The notes under the pieces were generated by a model. That model had not been told where the DNA came from. It saw nothing but the letters and a program-made list of their open reading frames with translations, and did no database searches. 18,766 bases of DNA from Streptomyces tsukubensis (lineage in GTDB: Bacteria; Actinomycetota; Actinomycetes; Streptomycetales; Streptomycetaceae). Each line of letters begins with the position of its first letter. The stretch's first letter is position 1. Both the position numbers and the translations under genes were made by a program. The DNA is taken from contig NZ_CP045177.1 of the NCBI RefSeq assembly GCF_009296025.1, forward strand, positions 1 through 18,766, in the 5' to 3' direction. Shown one piece after another: positions 7,977 through 15,350 of this stretch.

Positions 7977-8810
7977 GTGGAGCAGCAAGCTGTCAAAGGG
8001 CGGGGCGAGGCCGTCATCGAGACGGCGTTTGCCACCGCTGCCGGGCAAGTGACGCAGCTGTCATGGGATCAAGCGGCGGCGACGGTGCGGTTCGAGGACC
8101 TGGCACCGGTATCCGCGTTCCCGGTTGTGCCGGGCCGCCGGTGGGGGCCGGGCTGGTGGTGGTCGGCGACCACCGGACGGCACGTCGTGCACGGTTCGGC
8201 CGCGATGCGCACCCAGCTGATGGTCCTGGACCGGGATCCGGACGTGACCGGCCTGTCCGCGCGCCCGGTACGGCTGCTGTGGCGGGACATGTCCGACGGG
8301 CGGGTGCGCTCGTGGGTGCCCCAGCTCTTCGCCCGGCACGCGGACGGCACCGGCCTGCTCGCCGACTGCCCCTCCAGCCCGACCACGGGTGGGGACAGGG
8401 CGCAGCGGGCCCGGATGGTCCTGGAGGCGGCGTGCGCGCGCGTGGGCTGGGCCTACCGGCGCCTCGAGCCGCCTCCGACGGTGGTGGCGGCGAACCTGCG
8501 GTGGCTGGCCGGCTACCGCCACCCCCGCAATCAAGGCCCGCCCGGGATAGGGGCAGCGCTGGCCGAAGTCTTCGCCGCGCCCCGGCCGCTGGCCGACGGT
8601 GCGGCCGCGGTGGGGGATCCCCTGCAGGTCCTGCCGGCTGTCTATCACGCGCTGTGGTGCGGGCATCTGACGACATCTCTTGATGAGCCACTGCACGAGG
8701 AAGCGCTGATCTGCGCTGACGCAGAACGCAGTGGTGAGGGTGTTGAAAAGCGGCTGGGCGCCGGGGGCGGCCAGGGAAGGGGTGAGTGCGGTGGGCGGCA
8801 CACGCGGTAA
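7977..8810 (+). CDS. tnsA: TnsA-like transposase endonuclease subunit with a degenerate active site
   Basis: A 277-aa protein with the layout of actinobacterial TnsA-like proteins: WWSATTGRHV (around residues 60-70), a segment ending LDRDPDV (84-90), a beta-rich part SWVPQLFARHADG, then LLADCP, and a C-terminal domain with NLRWLAGYRHPRN. Relatives carry an ESxxE stretch before the LD-x-DP motif, HxPDF where SWVPQL stands here, and an acid-x-K-like pair afterwards. In this protein these read GSAAM (73-77), WVPQL (Q116 for the Asp) and ADCP (C131 at the Lys position). TnsA cuts the 5' ends of the element, so this copy is probably not catalytic. The GTG start lacks a good ribosome binding site; GTG 8049 is an alternative. 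The 3' end overlaps the chosen tnsB start by 20 nt. The assignment rests on overall pattern and gene order; loss of the active site is my reading. Confidence 0.7.
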   Translation: MEQQAVKGRGEAVIETAFATAAGQVTQLSWDQAAATVRFEDLAPVSAFPVVPGRRWGPGWWWSATTGRHVVHGSAAMRTQLMVLDRDPDVTGLSARPVRLLWRDMSDGRVRSWVPQLFARHADGTGLLADCPSSPTTGGDRAQRARMVLEAACARVGWAYRRLEPPPTVVAANLRWLAGYRHPRNQGPPGIGAALAEVFAAPRPLADGAAAVGDPLQVLPAVYHALWCGHLTTSLDEPLHEEALICADAERSGEGVEKRLGAGGGQGRGECGGRHTR

Positions 8811-10947
8811 GAGCGGGCGACCGGTGGTGGAGGTCGGTGCGCACGTCACCTACCGGGGGCAGACCTGGCAGGTTGCCGCCTTGCAGGGGCCGCGGGTCTA
8901 CCTGGTACAGGAGGCCGGCACTGAAGTGAGCCTGCTGCTGGGGCGGTTGTTCGCCGACCCGGACTTCGAAGTGGTGGGCGCACGGGCACCGGATACGGTG
9001 CCGCAGTGGGGGCTGTTCGAGGCGGTTCCGGTGGCGGCCCAGCAGCGGGCGCTGGCCTGGCTGCCCCATATCCGGGAGGTCGAGACCGGGTGGCCGCACC
9101 CTGAGGGCGGCCGTGACGGCCACAGGATGCGGCCGGAGTACGACCCCGAGCGGTGGACGCTGGCGCAGCGGGAGGCGGCCAAGGCGAAGGAACTGACGGC
9201 GCTCGGCTTCGCCCGGGTGACGTCTACGACGGTGCAGCGGATGCGGCACGCCTACCGCAAGCAAGGCTTGTGGGGACTGGTCGACAAACGCGCGGTGCCG
9301 GCCCGTGGCCGTCATCCGACGGGATATGCCGACGAGCGGGTCGTGGCCGCGGTGCTGGAAGGGCTACGGCGCCAGCGGGGCCGGTCGAAGGGGACGGTGA
9401 AGGGACTGCAGGTACTGGTCGGGCAGATCCTTCAGGACACCCATGGGCGCGGGGTGGTGGAGATGCCGTCACGCTCGACGTTCTACCGGCTGGTGAGCGT
9501 GCTGGCCGACCCGGCCGACCGCCCGGGGCTCCCGGCGCGTACCGGCAGCACGCCCGCCCGCGCCTCATCGGGGCCGCCGGTGGTGCTGCGGCCCGGGGAG
9601 CAGGTGCAGATCGACACCACACGCCTGGACATCATGGCCGTCCTGGAGGACGGCAGCCTTGGCCGGCCGGAGCTGACGATCGCCGTCGACGTCGCCACCC
9701 GCTCCATCCTGGCCGCCGTCCTGCGCCCGCACAGCACCAAAGCCGTCGACGCCGCCCTGCTCCTGGCGGAGATGGCTGTTCCGCATCCTGCCCGGCCGGC
9801 CTGGCCCGCAGCGCTGTATCTGTCGCACGCCCAGGTGCCGTATCAGCGGATGCTGTCGCTGGACGAACGCCTGGAAGGCGCAGCCGCGCGGCCGGTGGTC
9901 GTGCCCGAGACGATCGTCGTCGACCGCGGGAAGATCTACCTCTCGCAGGGCTTCGTCGCCGCCTGCGAGACCCTCGGGGTGAGCGTCCAGCCCGCCCCTC
10001 CGAGACGGCCGCAGGCCAAGGGCGTGGTAGAGCGGACCTTCGGCTCGGTCAACGACCTGTTCTGCCAGCACGTCGCCGGCCACACCGGCTCCAACCCCCA
10101 GCGCCGCGGCTTTGCGACAGCGGCCGAAGCACGGTGGACGATCCCGCAGCTGCAGGACTTCCTCGACGAATGGATCACCTGCGGCTGGCAGAACCGGCCC
10201 CACGACGGACTGCGCCACCCCGTCCTGCCCAAAACCGCCCTCACACCGAACCAGATGTGGGCCGCGCTGATCACCATCAGCGGCTACGTCCCCGTGCCGC
10301 TGACCGGGGCCGACTACCTCGAACTGCTGCCCGTGCGCTGGCAGCCCATCACCGAACGCGGCATCCGCCTCGACTACCGCACCTACAACCACGACATCCT
10401 CGACCCCCACCGCAGCCAGCACTCCCCCGTCACGGCCAGAGACGGCAAATGGGAGGTCCACCACAACCCCCACGACGCCCGCCAGATCTGGGTCCGCCTC
10501 ACCGACGGACACCTCCACGAAATCCCCTGGATCCACCGCGACCACGTCCACCAGCCCTTCAACAACACCATCTGGCGCCACGTCCAGACCGAGGTCGAAC
10601 AACGCGGAGACCGCGAGCAGCATGAGGCCGACCTCGCCGGCGCCCTCGACCAGCTCCTGCGCCGCACCCGCCACCCCGCCGAGACCGAGCAGAAAACCCG
10701 CCGCCGCAGAGCCCCCCGCTCCGATACGGCAGCGCAGTTGCCCGATCTGCCAGGCCAGCGGCGCCCCCTCGACGCAGAGACCGCCCCGGGCCCGGCACCG
10801 GACTGGAGCGAGAGCCTGGACGACCTCATCAGCGTCGACACCCCGGCCCAGACCGGCACGAGCGAGCCGGAGGGCGCGGGCGGGCTGCCGGGAGCGGCAG
10901 GCGGGTACGGGCTGTGGGACGCCGAAGCGGAAGCCGAGCAATGGTGA
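8791..10947 (+). CDS. tnsB: TnsB/TniA-like DDE transposase (Mu-type integrase core)
   Basis: A 718-aa protein starting at GTG 8791, where GGAAGG lies about 10 nt upstream; the frame is open further back to 8731, but GTG 8782 is too close to that site. The N-terminal part has a small beta domain and helix-turn-helix-like segments (for example RMRHAYRKQGLWGLVDKR). The catalytic core has D275 (VQIDTT), D378 (VVDRGK) and E414 (VVERTF), with 35 residues between the last two: a complete DD(35)E triad of the rve/Mu-transposase type. A C-terminal Mu-type beta domain follows (LPVRW...ITERGIRLDYRTYNHDIL), then a charged, low-complexity tail from about residue 620. In Tn7-like systems TnsB binds the element ends and joins 3' ends to target DNA. 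It is coupled to tnsC by a 7-nt overlap. No defect is visible, so it is probably active. Confidence 0.93.
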   Translation: MGGTRGKSGRPVVEVGAHVTYRGQTWQVAALQGPRVYLVQEAGTEVSLLLGRLFADPDFEVVGARAPDTVPQWGLFEAVPVAAQQRALAWLPHIREVETGWPHPEGGRDGHRMRPEYDPERWTLAQREAAKAKELTALGFARVTSTTVQRMRHAYRKQGLWGLVDKRAVPARGRHPTGYADERVVAAVLEGLRRQRGRSKGTVKGLQVLVGQILQDTHGRGVVEMPSRSTFYRLVSVLADPADRPGLPARTGSTPARASSGPPVVLRPGEQVQIDTTRLDIMAVLEDGSLGRPELTIAVDVATRSILAAVLRPHSTKAVDAALLLAEMAVPHPARPAWPAALYLSHAQVPYQRMLSLDERLEGAAARPVVVPETIVVDRGKIYLSQGFVAACETLGVSVQPAPPRRPQAKGVVERTFGSVNDLFCQHVAGHTGSNPQRRGFATAAEARWTIPQLQDFLDEWITCGWQNRPHDGLRHPVLPKTALTPNQMWAALITISGYVPVPLTGADYLELLPVRWQPITERGIRLDYRTYNHDILDPHRSQHSPVTARDGKWEVHHNPHDARQIWVRLTDGHLHEIPWIHRDHVHQPFNNTIWRHVQTEVEQRGDREQHEADLAGALDQLLRRTRHPAETEQKTRRRRAPRSDTAAQLPDLPGQRRPLDAETAPGPAPDWSESLDDLISVDTPAQTGTSEPEGAGGLPGAAGGYGLWDAEAEAEQW

Positions 10948-12035
10948 ACACCTCATCGCGTACGAACGATGCGCCGGCCGGCAAGCCGCCGACGGCGGGC
11001 CGGTCTCCCGGTGACGCGGCGAACGCCGACGGCGACACCCCTGATCCGCAGCCTCGGTCGGTGACCACCTGGGACGGCTTCCAGGCCTTCGCCACCACCC
11101 CCGTAGCAGCCCCTCCCCCGCCCGGCGCGCCGCCCCGCGGTCTCGAGGAACGGCTGGCCTACCACTCGCGGTTCGTCACCGTGCGCACCCCCGCCATCGA
11201 CGCCCTCGCCAAGAACGTGCGCACCCTGATGATCCTCGGCCGCCACCAGACCGTCACCGCCCGGCCCTCACTCATCGTCACCGGCCCCGCAGGCGCCGGG
11301 AAAACCACCGCGCTGCTCCAGGTCGGGCGCGCCTGCCACCTCGCCCACACCCGCCGCCACGGTGCCGCGGCAACAGCCGGTCAGGCCCCGGTCGCCTACG
11401 TCCTGGTCCCGCCCGCCGCCAGCGCCAAAACCCTCGCCGCCGAATTCGCCCGCTACCTCGGCATCCCCGTCGCCGCCGGCATGTCCCAGGCCCAGATCAC
11501 GAACGCCGTCTGCCACACCTACACAGCCGCCCGGGTCCAGCTGGTCCTGATCGACGAAATCCACCGCCTCAACCCCCGCACCACCACCGGCGCCCAGAGC
11601 GCCGACCTGATCAAAGACCTCACCGAACGCATCGGCGCCACCTTCGTCTACGCCGGTATCGACGTCACCACCACCCCCCTGTTCACCGGCGTACGCGGCT
11701 CCCAGCTCGCCGGCCGCGCCTCCCTCATCGACTGCGCCGCCTTCCCCGCCCGCCTCGGCGACGAAGAGCCCTTCCGCAACCTCGTCAACGCGATGGAAGG
11801 CGCGCTCGACCTGCGTCATCACCGGACCGGAACCCTGCCTCAACTGGCCCCATACCTGCACCAGCGCACCGCCGGCCGCATCGGCAGCCTCGCCCGCCTC
11901 ATCCGCCAGGCCGCCATCACCGCCCTCATCGACGGCACCGAACGCATCACCAAAACCTCGCTCGACGCGATCCGCCTCGACCACCTCGCCGAACAGCACC
12001 AACGCCCCCGGGCCCGGAGCACCAACACCCCGTGA
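10941..12035 (+). CDS. tnsC: TnsC/TniB-like AAA+ ATPase, transposition regulator
   Basis: A 364-aa protein. ATG 10941 overlaps the tnsB stop (ATGGTGA) and has purine-rich AGCGGAAG upstream; an earlier in-frame start at 10914 is less likely. The first 55 residues or so are low-complexity. The AAA+ core carries Walker A GPAGAGKTT (115-123, K121) and Walker B LVLIDEIHRL (D205, E206). A later sensor region reads TFVYAGIDVT, followed by ARLGDEEPF and an RIGSLARLIRQAA helix typical of the TniB lid. TnsC-type ATPases bridge the target selector (TniQ/TnsD) and the TnsB transposase and are needed for target immunity in well-studied members. The gene lies between tnsB and tniQ and overlaps both, so the products are likely made in fixed ratio. 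All nucleotide-binding residues are intact. Confidence 0.93.
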   Translation: MVNTSSRTNDAPAGKPPTAGRSPGDAANADGDTPDPQPRSVTTWDGFQAFATTPVAAPPPPGAPPRGLEERLAYHSRFVTVRTPAIDALAKNVRTLMILGRHQTVTARPSLIVTGPAGAGKTTALLQVGRACHLAHTRRHGAAATAGQAPVAYVLVPPAASAKTLAAEFARYLGIPVAAGMSQAQITNAVCHTYTAARVQLVLIDEIHRLNPRTTTGAQSADLIKDLTERIGATFVYAGIDVTTTPLFTGVRGSQLAGRASLIDCAAFPARLGDEEPFRNLVNAMEGALDLRHHRTGTLPQLAPYLHQRTAGRIGSLARLIRQAAITALIDGTERITKTSLDAIRLDHLAEQHQRPRARSTNTP

Positions 12036-12988
12036 GCCCGACAGACGCCGCGGCCCGCGCTGCGGCAGGGGCCGGCACCGCACAGCGCAGCGTCGTCACC
12101 ACAGAGCCATGGCATCGGATCCCATTCGCCGCGCCGGGCGTGTTCCGCGTACGGCCACTGCCCCGCGAAGCGACCGCCTCATACGCCCAACGCCTCGCCG
12201 ACACCTACCAGCTGACGCTCCCCCAGCTCCTCGACGGCTCCGGCATCACCCTCCACCGCCACGGCACGCCACCGACAGCCGAACTCATCCTCACTCCGGG
12301 CGCTGCCCGGCGCCTCGCCGTCCTGGCCCGCACCGCGCTCCCCCAGCTGACGTGCGCCCTGCCCCATCTCCCTCTCAGCGACACCGCCCACGACACCGAA
12401 GCGGCCGCGAACTGGAAACGACTCGATGCCGGGCAACAACCCGTCCGCGCCTGCACGCTGTGCACCCGCCACCGAAGTCACAACGCCACCGACACCGCCT
12501 GGATCCACCCACCGCCGCACCAACTGGTATGCCCACGCCACCACCAAGCCGCCCCCGACCCACGACTCACCTCCACCGTCCACACCCGAGACGTGCCCGA
12601 GCTCGCCGCCGCGCACCACGCCCACCAGCGCCTGCTACGGCATCCCCGCGCCGCCACCGCCTGGATCACAGCGCGCGCCATCACCACCCGCTGGTACGAC
12701 CACCAGCAACACCTCACCCACCGCTGGCACACCCGCCTGACCCAGCTCCGGGCGACTAACCCCCACGTGACCACCACAGGCAGCGCCTCCCCAGCCCTGC
12801 TAACCCGCGGCCTGATCACCTACCCCGAAACCGTCGCCCTCGCCCGCGTACTCACCACCCTGCCGAGCGGGCACCACCACACCACCAACGGCGCCCTCAC
12901 CCTCATCGCCCGCCGACTCGCCCTGGCCCATCTGGCCCCCAGCGCGAACGACCCCCTCCGCGTCTTCCTCACCCACACACGCCACTGA
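12032..12988 (+). CDS. tniQ: Short TniQ-family target-selection protein
   Basis: A 318-aa protein. The GTG start (12032) overlaps the tnsC stop as GTGA. After a 35-residue leader it has FRVRPLPREATASYAQRLAD, the N-terminal TniQ motif, and a zinc site C141-x2-C144 (CTLC)...C167-x2-H170 (CPRH). Later come a HQRLLRHP segment and GLITYPETVAL. Each of these has a counterpart in the 995-aa protein at 1052-4039, so the two are paralogues; this one stops where the HA array begins in the other. In Tn7-like and CRISPR-associated transposons such short TniQ proteins connect the target recogniser with TnsC. As the last gene of the tns operon it is likely co-produced with TnsABC. Histidine and threonine are unusually frequent in the C-terminal half because the coding strand is very C/A-rich there. 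Confidence 0.88.
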   Translation: MSPTDAAARAAAGAGTAQRSVVTTEPWHRIPFAAPGVFRVRPLPREATASYAQRLADTYQLTLPQLLDGSGITLHRHGTPPTAELILTPGAARRLAVLARTALPQLTCALPHLPLSDTAHDTEAAANWKRLDAGQQPVRACTLCTRHRSHNATDTAWIHPPPHQLVCPRHHQAAPDPRLTSTVHTRDVPELAAAHHAHQRLLRHPRAATAWITARAITTRWYDHQQHLTHRWHTRLTQLRATNPHVTTTGSASPALLTRGLITYPETVALARVLTTLPSGHHHTTNGALTLIARRLALAHLAPSANDPLRVFLTHTRH

Positions 12989-13376
12989 CCAGCATCATCC
13001 AGAACCCCAAGCCCACAGAAAACACAGCCGCCTTTAGACGTGCCACCACACCTACGAAACACCCAAGATCAATCCCACACACCTACCGAACCGCAGGCCA
13101 AGCACCCGAACACCCAAACCGAACACACCCACCAGCCCACACCCACCCCACCCGAACGCAACCACTCCAACCGTCCCGAATCCCACCCCAAAAGACGGAA
13201 CACCAGACCAGAACAGCCCAACCACCTGAAGACCAATGGCCCGTCACACGGGCACACAGGCCATTCGGGGATGGATGTTCATGGAGCGAGTCGCCGTGCG
13301 AAGTGGGCATCCCGGGCGCGCGGGCAGCCTTGGGATCCGCAGGGGTCCTCGCCGCCGGTCCACCGGCCTGGGGAGG
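12989..13376. other. Gene-free, plus-strand A/C-rich region downstream of tniQ
   Basis: No gene is supported in these 388 bp. Between 13081 and 13240 the plus strand is about 82% A+C and only about 4% T by hand count, a skew unlike the rest of the window. Short direct repeats occur: CACACCTAC at 13047-13055 and 13078-13086, and GAACACCCAA / GAAACACCCAA near 13108 and 13056. GCCCGTCACACGGGC (13239-13253) is a 6-bp inverted repeat with a 3-nt loop. The skew stops at about 13250, where ordinary composition resumes. This is where the right end of the Tn7-like element would be expected, but I cannot point to a terminus. Confidence 0.5.
13354..13367 (-). terminator. Possible terminator of the secreted-protein gene
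   Basis: GCCGGT (13354-13359) and ACCGGC (13362-13367) form a compact inverted repeat 9 nt beyond the minus-strand stop at 13377. No T-run follows. The loop is only 2 nt, so a real stem would lose its innermost pairs. Confidence 0.25.
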
Positions 13377-13796
13377 TCAGCTGACGAGGATGTTGACCGA
13401 ATTGGACGGGACCCCGCCCGCGATCGTGCGCATGACCTTCTCGCCCTTGTACATGAACGAGTCGTAAATCGGCCCGTAGGTACCGTCGGCCCTGGTCTTC
13501 GCGGTCTTGCCGTTGACGTCGAACCATTTTTTCCCGATGAGTTGCTGGAGCTGTACCTCGGTGCCGGTGCTCAGCCCCGGAGTGCTGCCGGTGTAGGCCA
13601 CGTTCTTGTGCACCGCGATCTTGCTGGGCTTGACCTGGAGGTTGTTGCTCGCGGCGAGGGTTGTCTCGTGGGCAGCCGACGCGGCGGGTGCGTGGGCGGT
13701 TGCCGTAGCGCCGATGCCGCCGCCTACGAGCAGTGCGGCCGAGGCCGCGCCGACGAAGAACCCGCGGCTCACCCGGTGACCGATTGTATGAATCAT
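13377..13796 (-). CDS. Small secreted protein of unknown function
   Basis: A 139-aa protein starting at ATG 13796, with GGGAGGA about 7 nt upstream. The N-terminus is a classical Sec signal: basic HRVSRG, a hydrophobic core FFVGAASAALLVGGGIGA, then an alanine-rich stretch with a likely signal peptidase I site near ASAAHE (about residue 42). The mature part, around 97 residues, alternates hydrophobic and polar residues as in a small beta-sandwich (LQVKPSKIAVHKNVAYTG, EVQLQQLIGKKWFDV, GGVPSNSVNILVS) and has no cysteine. I do not recognise a family with certainty. Small secreted proteins of this shape are frequent in Streptomyces. No operon partner is adjacent, and it probably belongs to the chromosome flanking the Tn7-like module. 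Extracellular localisation is the only safe functional statement. Confidence 0.85.
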   Translation of the reverse strand: MIHTIGHRVSRGFFVGAASAALLVGGGIGATATAHAPAASAAHETTLAASNNLQVKPSKIAVHKNVAYTGSTPGLSTGTEVQLQQLIGKKWFDVNGKTAKTRADGTYGPIYDSFMYKGEKVMRTIAGGVPSNSVNILVS

Positions 13797-14569
13797 GGTG
13801 CATTCCTCCCAAGGAATCTGTCCACTACGAGATGTGTGTCCCATTCAGGAGGCTAGGGACTCACTGCGAGACACCGGCCGCTCGGAAGGAAAAGCGAGCC
13901 GGAAACCACCCGAACGGCTCAACTCGACCGGCGTGTTGCCCACGCCAAGCCCGTAGCCCAGGGCTGATCTGACCGACTCGGGAGGCCCGCGACCGTGCGC
14001 CCTCACTCGATCGCCCCGCCGGAGGGCCACCGAAAGGGTGATCATCGGACTGAGCCGCGTGTGCCGTCGACTGTGGCCGCCAGCTCCTGGGCCCGGCCGG
14101 CCCGACGGCGAAGCGACCTACGACGGCACCGCACGGCACCGCACGGCAGCAGGATGACTCGGTGACCTGGGCTGCTGTCTCTTCCGCTGTCCGGCCGCCC
14201 GCTTTCCCATGGCATCGCTGGTGCTGTGACCGCATGGGTTCACCGGGTTGGTGGTCGCGACGGTTGGAGGTGCGGTGGCCTCGTCCCGACGCCGGGGCAG
14301 CGCACCGGACCGTCGGTTGTTTGTCGACTTCCTCCCGGCGGATGGTTGAGCGCCCCGGAGATGAGGGAGTCGGTGTTGAGGAAGAACGGGAGCCCCGCAC
14401 CCGGTTGGTATGGGGCTCCCGTGATGCTTGGGGGCTCAACGCTCGCAGCAGAGGCGGTCACTGGGCGGCTGGTGGCCGACAGCGTGGGTCAGGAGCTCGG
14501 AGCGGGCCGAAGGGACCGACTCCGCCTTCGAACCGGGCGGTACAGGTGCGCGTACCTGGATGGACGGCG
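13797..14569. other. Long intergenic region without a supported gene
   Basis: About 770 bp separate the secreted-protein gene from the methyltransferase gene. Frames are open on both strands, but none has a credible start with a ribosome binding site or a recognisable domain. It holds the promoter region of the secreted-protein gene (13797 upward), three tandem copies of a 10-bp unit related to GCACGGCACC (about 14121-14150), a strong hairpin (14387-14421) and a weaker one (CCGCC/GGCGG, 14522-14540). A minus-strand stretch at about 14330-14410 shows high third-position G/C and reads GLPFFLNTDSLISGALNHPPG; it may be a gene remnant, but I could not identify it. Confidence 0.5.
14387..14421 (-). 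terminator. Strong hairpin, likely terminator of the cyclodipeptide operon
   Basis: CGGGAGCCCC (14387-14396) and GGGGCTCCCG (14412-14421) form a perfect 10-bp stem with a 15-nt loop. On the minus strand the stem is followed by TTCTTCC, a short pyrimidine run. It lies about 150 nt downstream of the methyltransferase stop, in the direction of operon transcription. Confidence 0.5.
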
Positions 14570-15313
14570 TCAGCGAGCGTTGACGATCAGGGTGTGGGGG
14601 CTGGTGAGGTAGTCCGTCCAGTGTGTGTCGGTGGGGGTGTCGTGGAGGGTGGGCGCGTGCCAGGTGACCTCGGTGAACCCGGCATCGTGGAGGGCTTGCC
14701 GGTGGGCATGGCGGGACCACCGGCGGGCTGTGGCGGTGAAGGTGTTCGCGTCGATCCAGGTGTTCAGCTCGACCGGGTGGCCCTCCGGTGGTTCCGGGCT
14801 CTCATGGTCGCCCGGGGTGAGGGTGAAGCCGTAGGGGCGGTAGTAGTCGTGGGCGGTGGCGAAGTCGGGGTTGAGGGTGGCTGTGACAAATCGGCCTCCT
14901 GGGGCGAGGAGCGTTCGAGCAGTGCGGCAGATGTCCGTGAGCTGCCGCTGGGTGGAGGCGTAGGGCAGGACGTAGACGCAGACCACGGCGTCGAAGCTCT
15001 GGGGAGGCAGCGGGGGTGGCTGGGAGATGTCGTGCAGGAGGTAGGTGATGCCGGATGCTTCGCGACGGTCACGCTGGTGGGCATGCGCGATCATTCCCGG
15101 GGACTGGTCCAGTCCTGCCACGACGCTGGCTCCGCCGCGGGCCACGAGGCGCGCGTACAGCCCCGCGCCGCAGCCGAGGTCGACCACACGCTTGCCCCGG
15201 AGGTCGCCGAGGGCGGCGAGGACCGAGGGGATCTCGATGTGCCGGCGGAAGGGCAGCCCTGCCTCGCTGGCGCCGTACAGCTCGGCGGCTTGATCGAAGG
15301 CGTGTCCGGGCAT
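14570..15313 (-). CDS. Class I SAM-dependent methyltransferase of the cyclodipeptide cluster
   Basis: A 247-aa protein starting at ATG 15313 with AGGAGAG about 8 nt upstream. Motif I is VVDLGCGAG (residues 43-51), followed by an acidic loop AGLDQSPGM (motif II, SAM ribose contact) and FDAVVCVYVLPYA (motif IV/post-II), the standard Rossmann-type methyltransferase layout; LLAPGGRFV matches the motif VI region. It is the third gene in the order CDPS, P450, methyltransferase, 33 nt after the P450 stop. A role in methylating the cyclodipeptide or its oxidised product follows from known CDPS-P450-methyltransferase pathways in Streptomyces; N-, O- and C-methylation cannot be told apart here. The sequence just before its start is an imperfect 20-bp tandem duplication that carries both the P450 stop and this ribosome binding site. 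Confidence 0.88.
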   Translation of the reverse strand: MPGHAFDQAAELYGASEAGLPFRRHIEIPSVLAALGDLRGKRVVDLGCGAGLYARLVARGGASVVAGLDQSPGMIAHAHQRDRREASGITYLLHDISQPPPLPPQSFDAVVCVYVLPYASTQRQLTDICRTARTLLAPGGRFVTATLNPDFATAHDYYRPYGFTLTPGDHESPEPPEGHPVELNTWIDANTFTATARRWSRHAHRQALHDAGFTEVTWHAPTLHDTPTDTHWTDYLTSPHTLIVNAR

Positions 15314-15350
15314 GGTTGGTTCTCTCCTGCCATGGGTGGTTCTCTTCTAC
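15311..15350 (-). repeat. Imperfect 20-bp tandem duplication of a leader and start codon
   Basis: Positions 15311-15330 and 15331-15350 are identical at 17 of 20 bases. On the minus strand each copy ends in ATG preceded by GAGAACC. The downstream ATG starts the methyltransferase; the upstream ATG (15333) is out of frame with it. The upstream copy also contains the P450 stop codon (15347-15349). Confidence 0.7.

Larger units (their letters stand above)
1052..12988. mobile_element. Tn7-like transposition module with internal candidate cargo; ends not identified
   Basis: The span is bounded by two TniQ-type genes. It holds a complete tnsA-tnsB-tnsC-tniQ-like set (7977-12988) and an oppositely oriented three-gene operon (4012-7783) that looks like cargo. 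Cargo between transposition genes is usual for Tn7-like elements. I searched by eye for TGT...ACA termini, repeated TnsB-type sites and a 5-bp target duplication on both sides and found none I can defend. The coordinates given are therefore the limits of the transposition genes, not of the element. The true left end may lie in 823-1051 or left of the window; the right end may lie in 12989-13260. Confidence 0.5.

Noticed and set aside
9565..10956. Minus-strand frame of 463 codons antisense to tnsB
   Set aside because: The plus-strand DD(35)E transposase is unmistakable; the antisense frame has no recognisable domain.
823..13376. TGT...ACA transposon termini and a 5-bp target duplication
   Set aside because: Short matches exist (TGTGAC near 904 and its complement near 13245), but they do not extend beyond 6 bp, and no flanking duplication fits.
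13040..13384. Plus-strand frame of 114 codons and antisense frames in the A/C-rich tract
   Set aside because: Low-complexity H/T/P/N composition is produced by the base skew; no ribosome binding site and no domain.
13861..14439. Minus-strand frame of 192 codons in the long intergenic region
   Set aside because: No ribosome binding site, unusual composition (R, S, P, G) and no domain. It runs through the predicted terminator hairpin.
14522..14540. TTCGAA-containing stem-loop resembling a tRNA T-arm
   Set aside because: No acceptor, D- or anticodon arm can be folded around it, and there is no CCA end; it is a simple hairpin.
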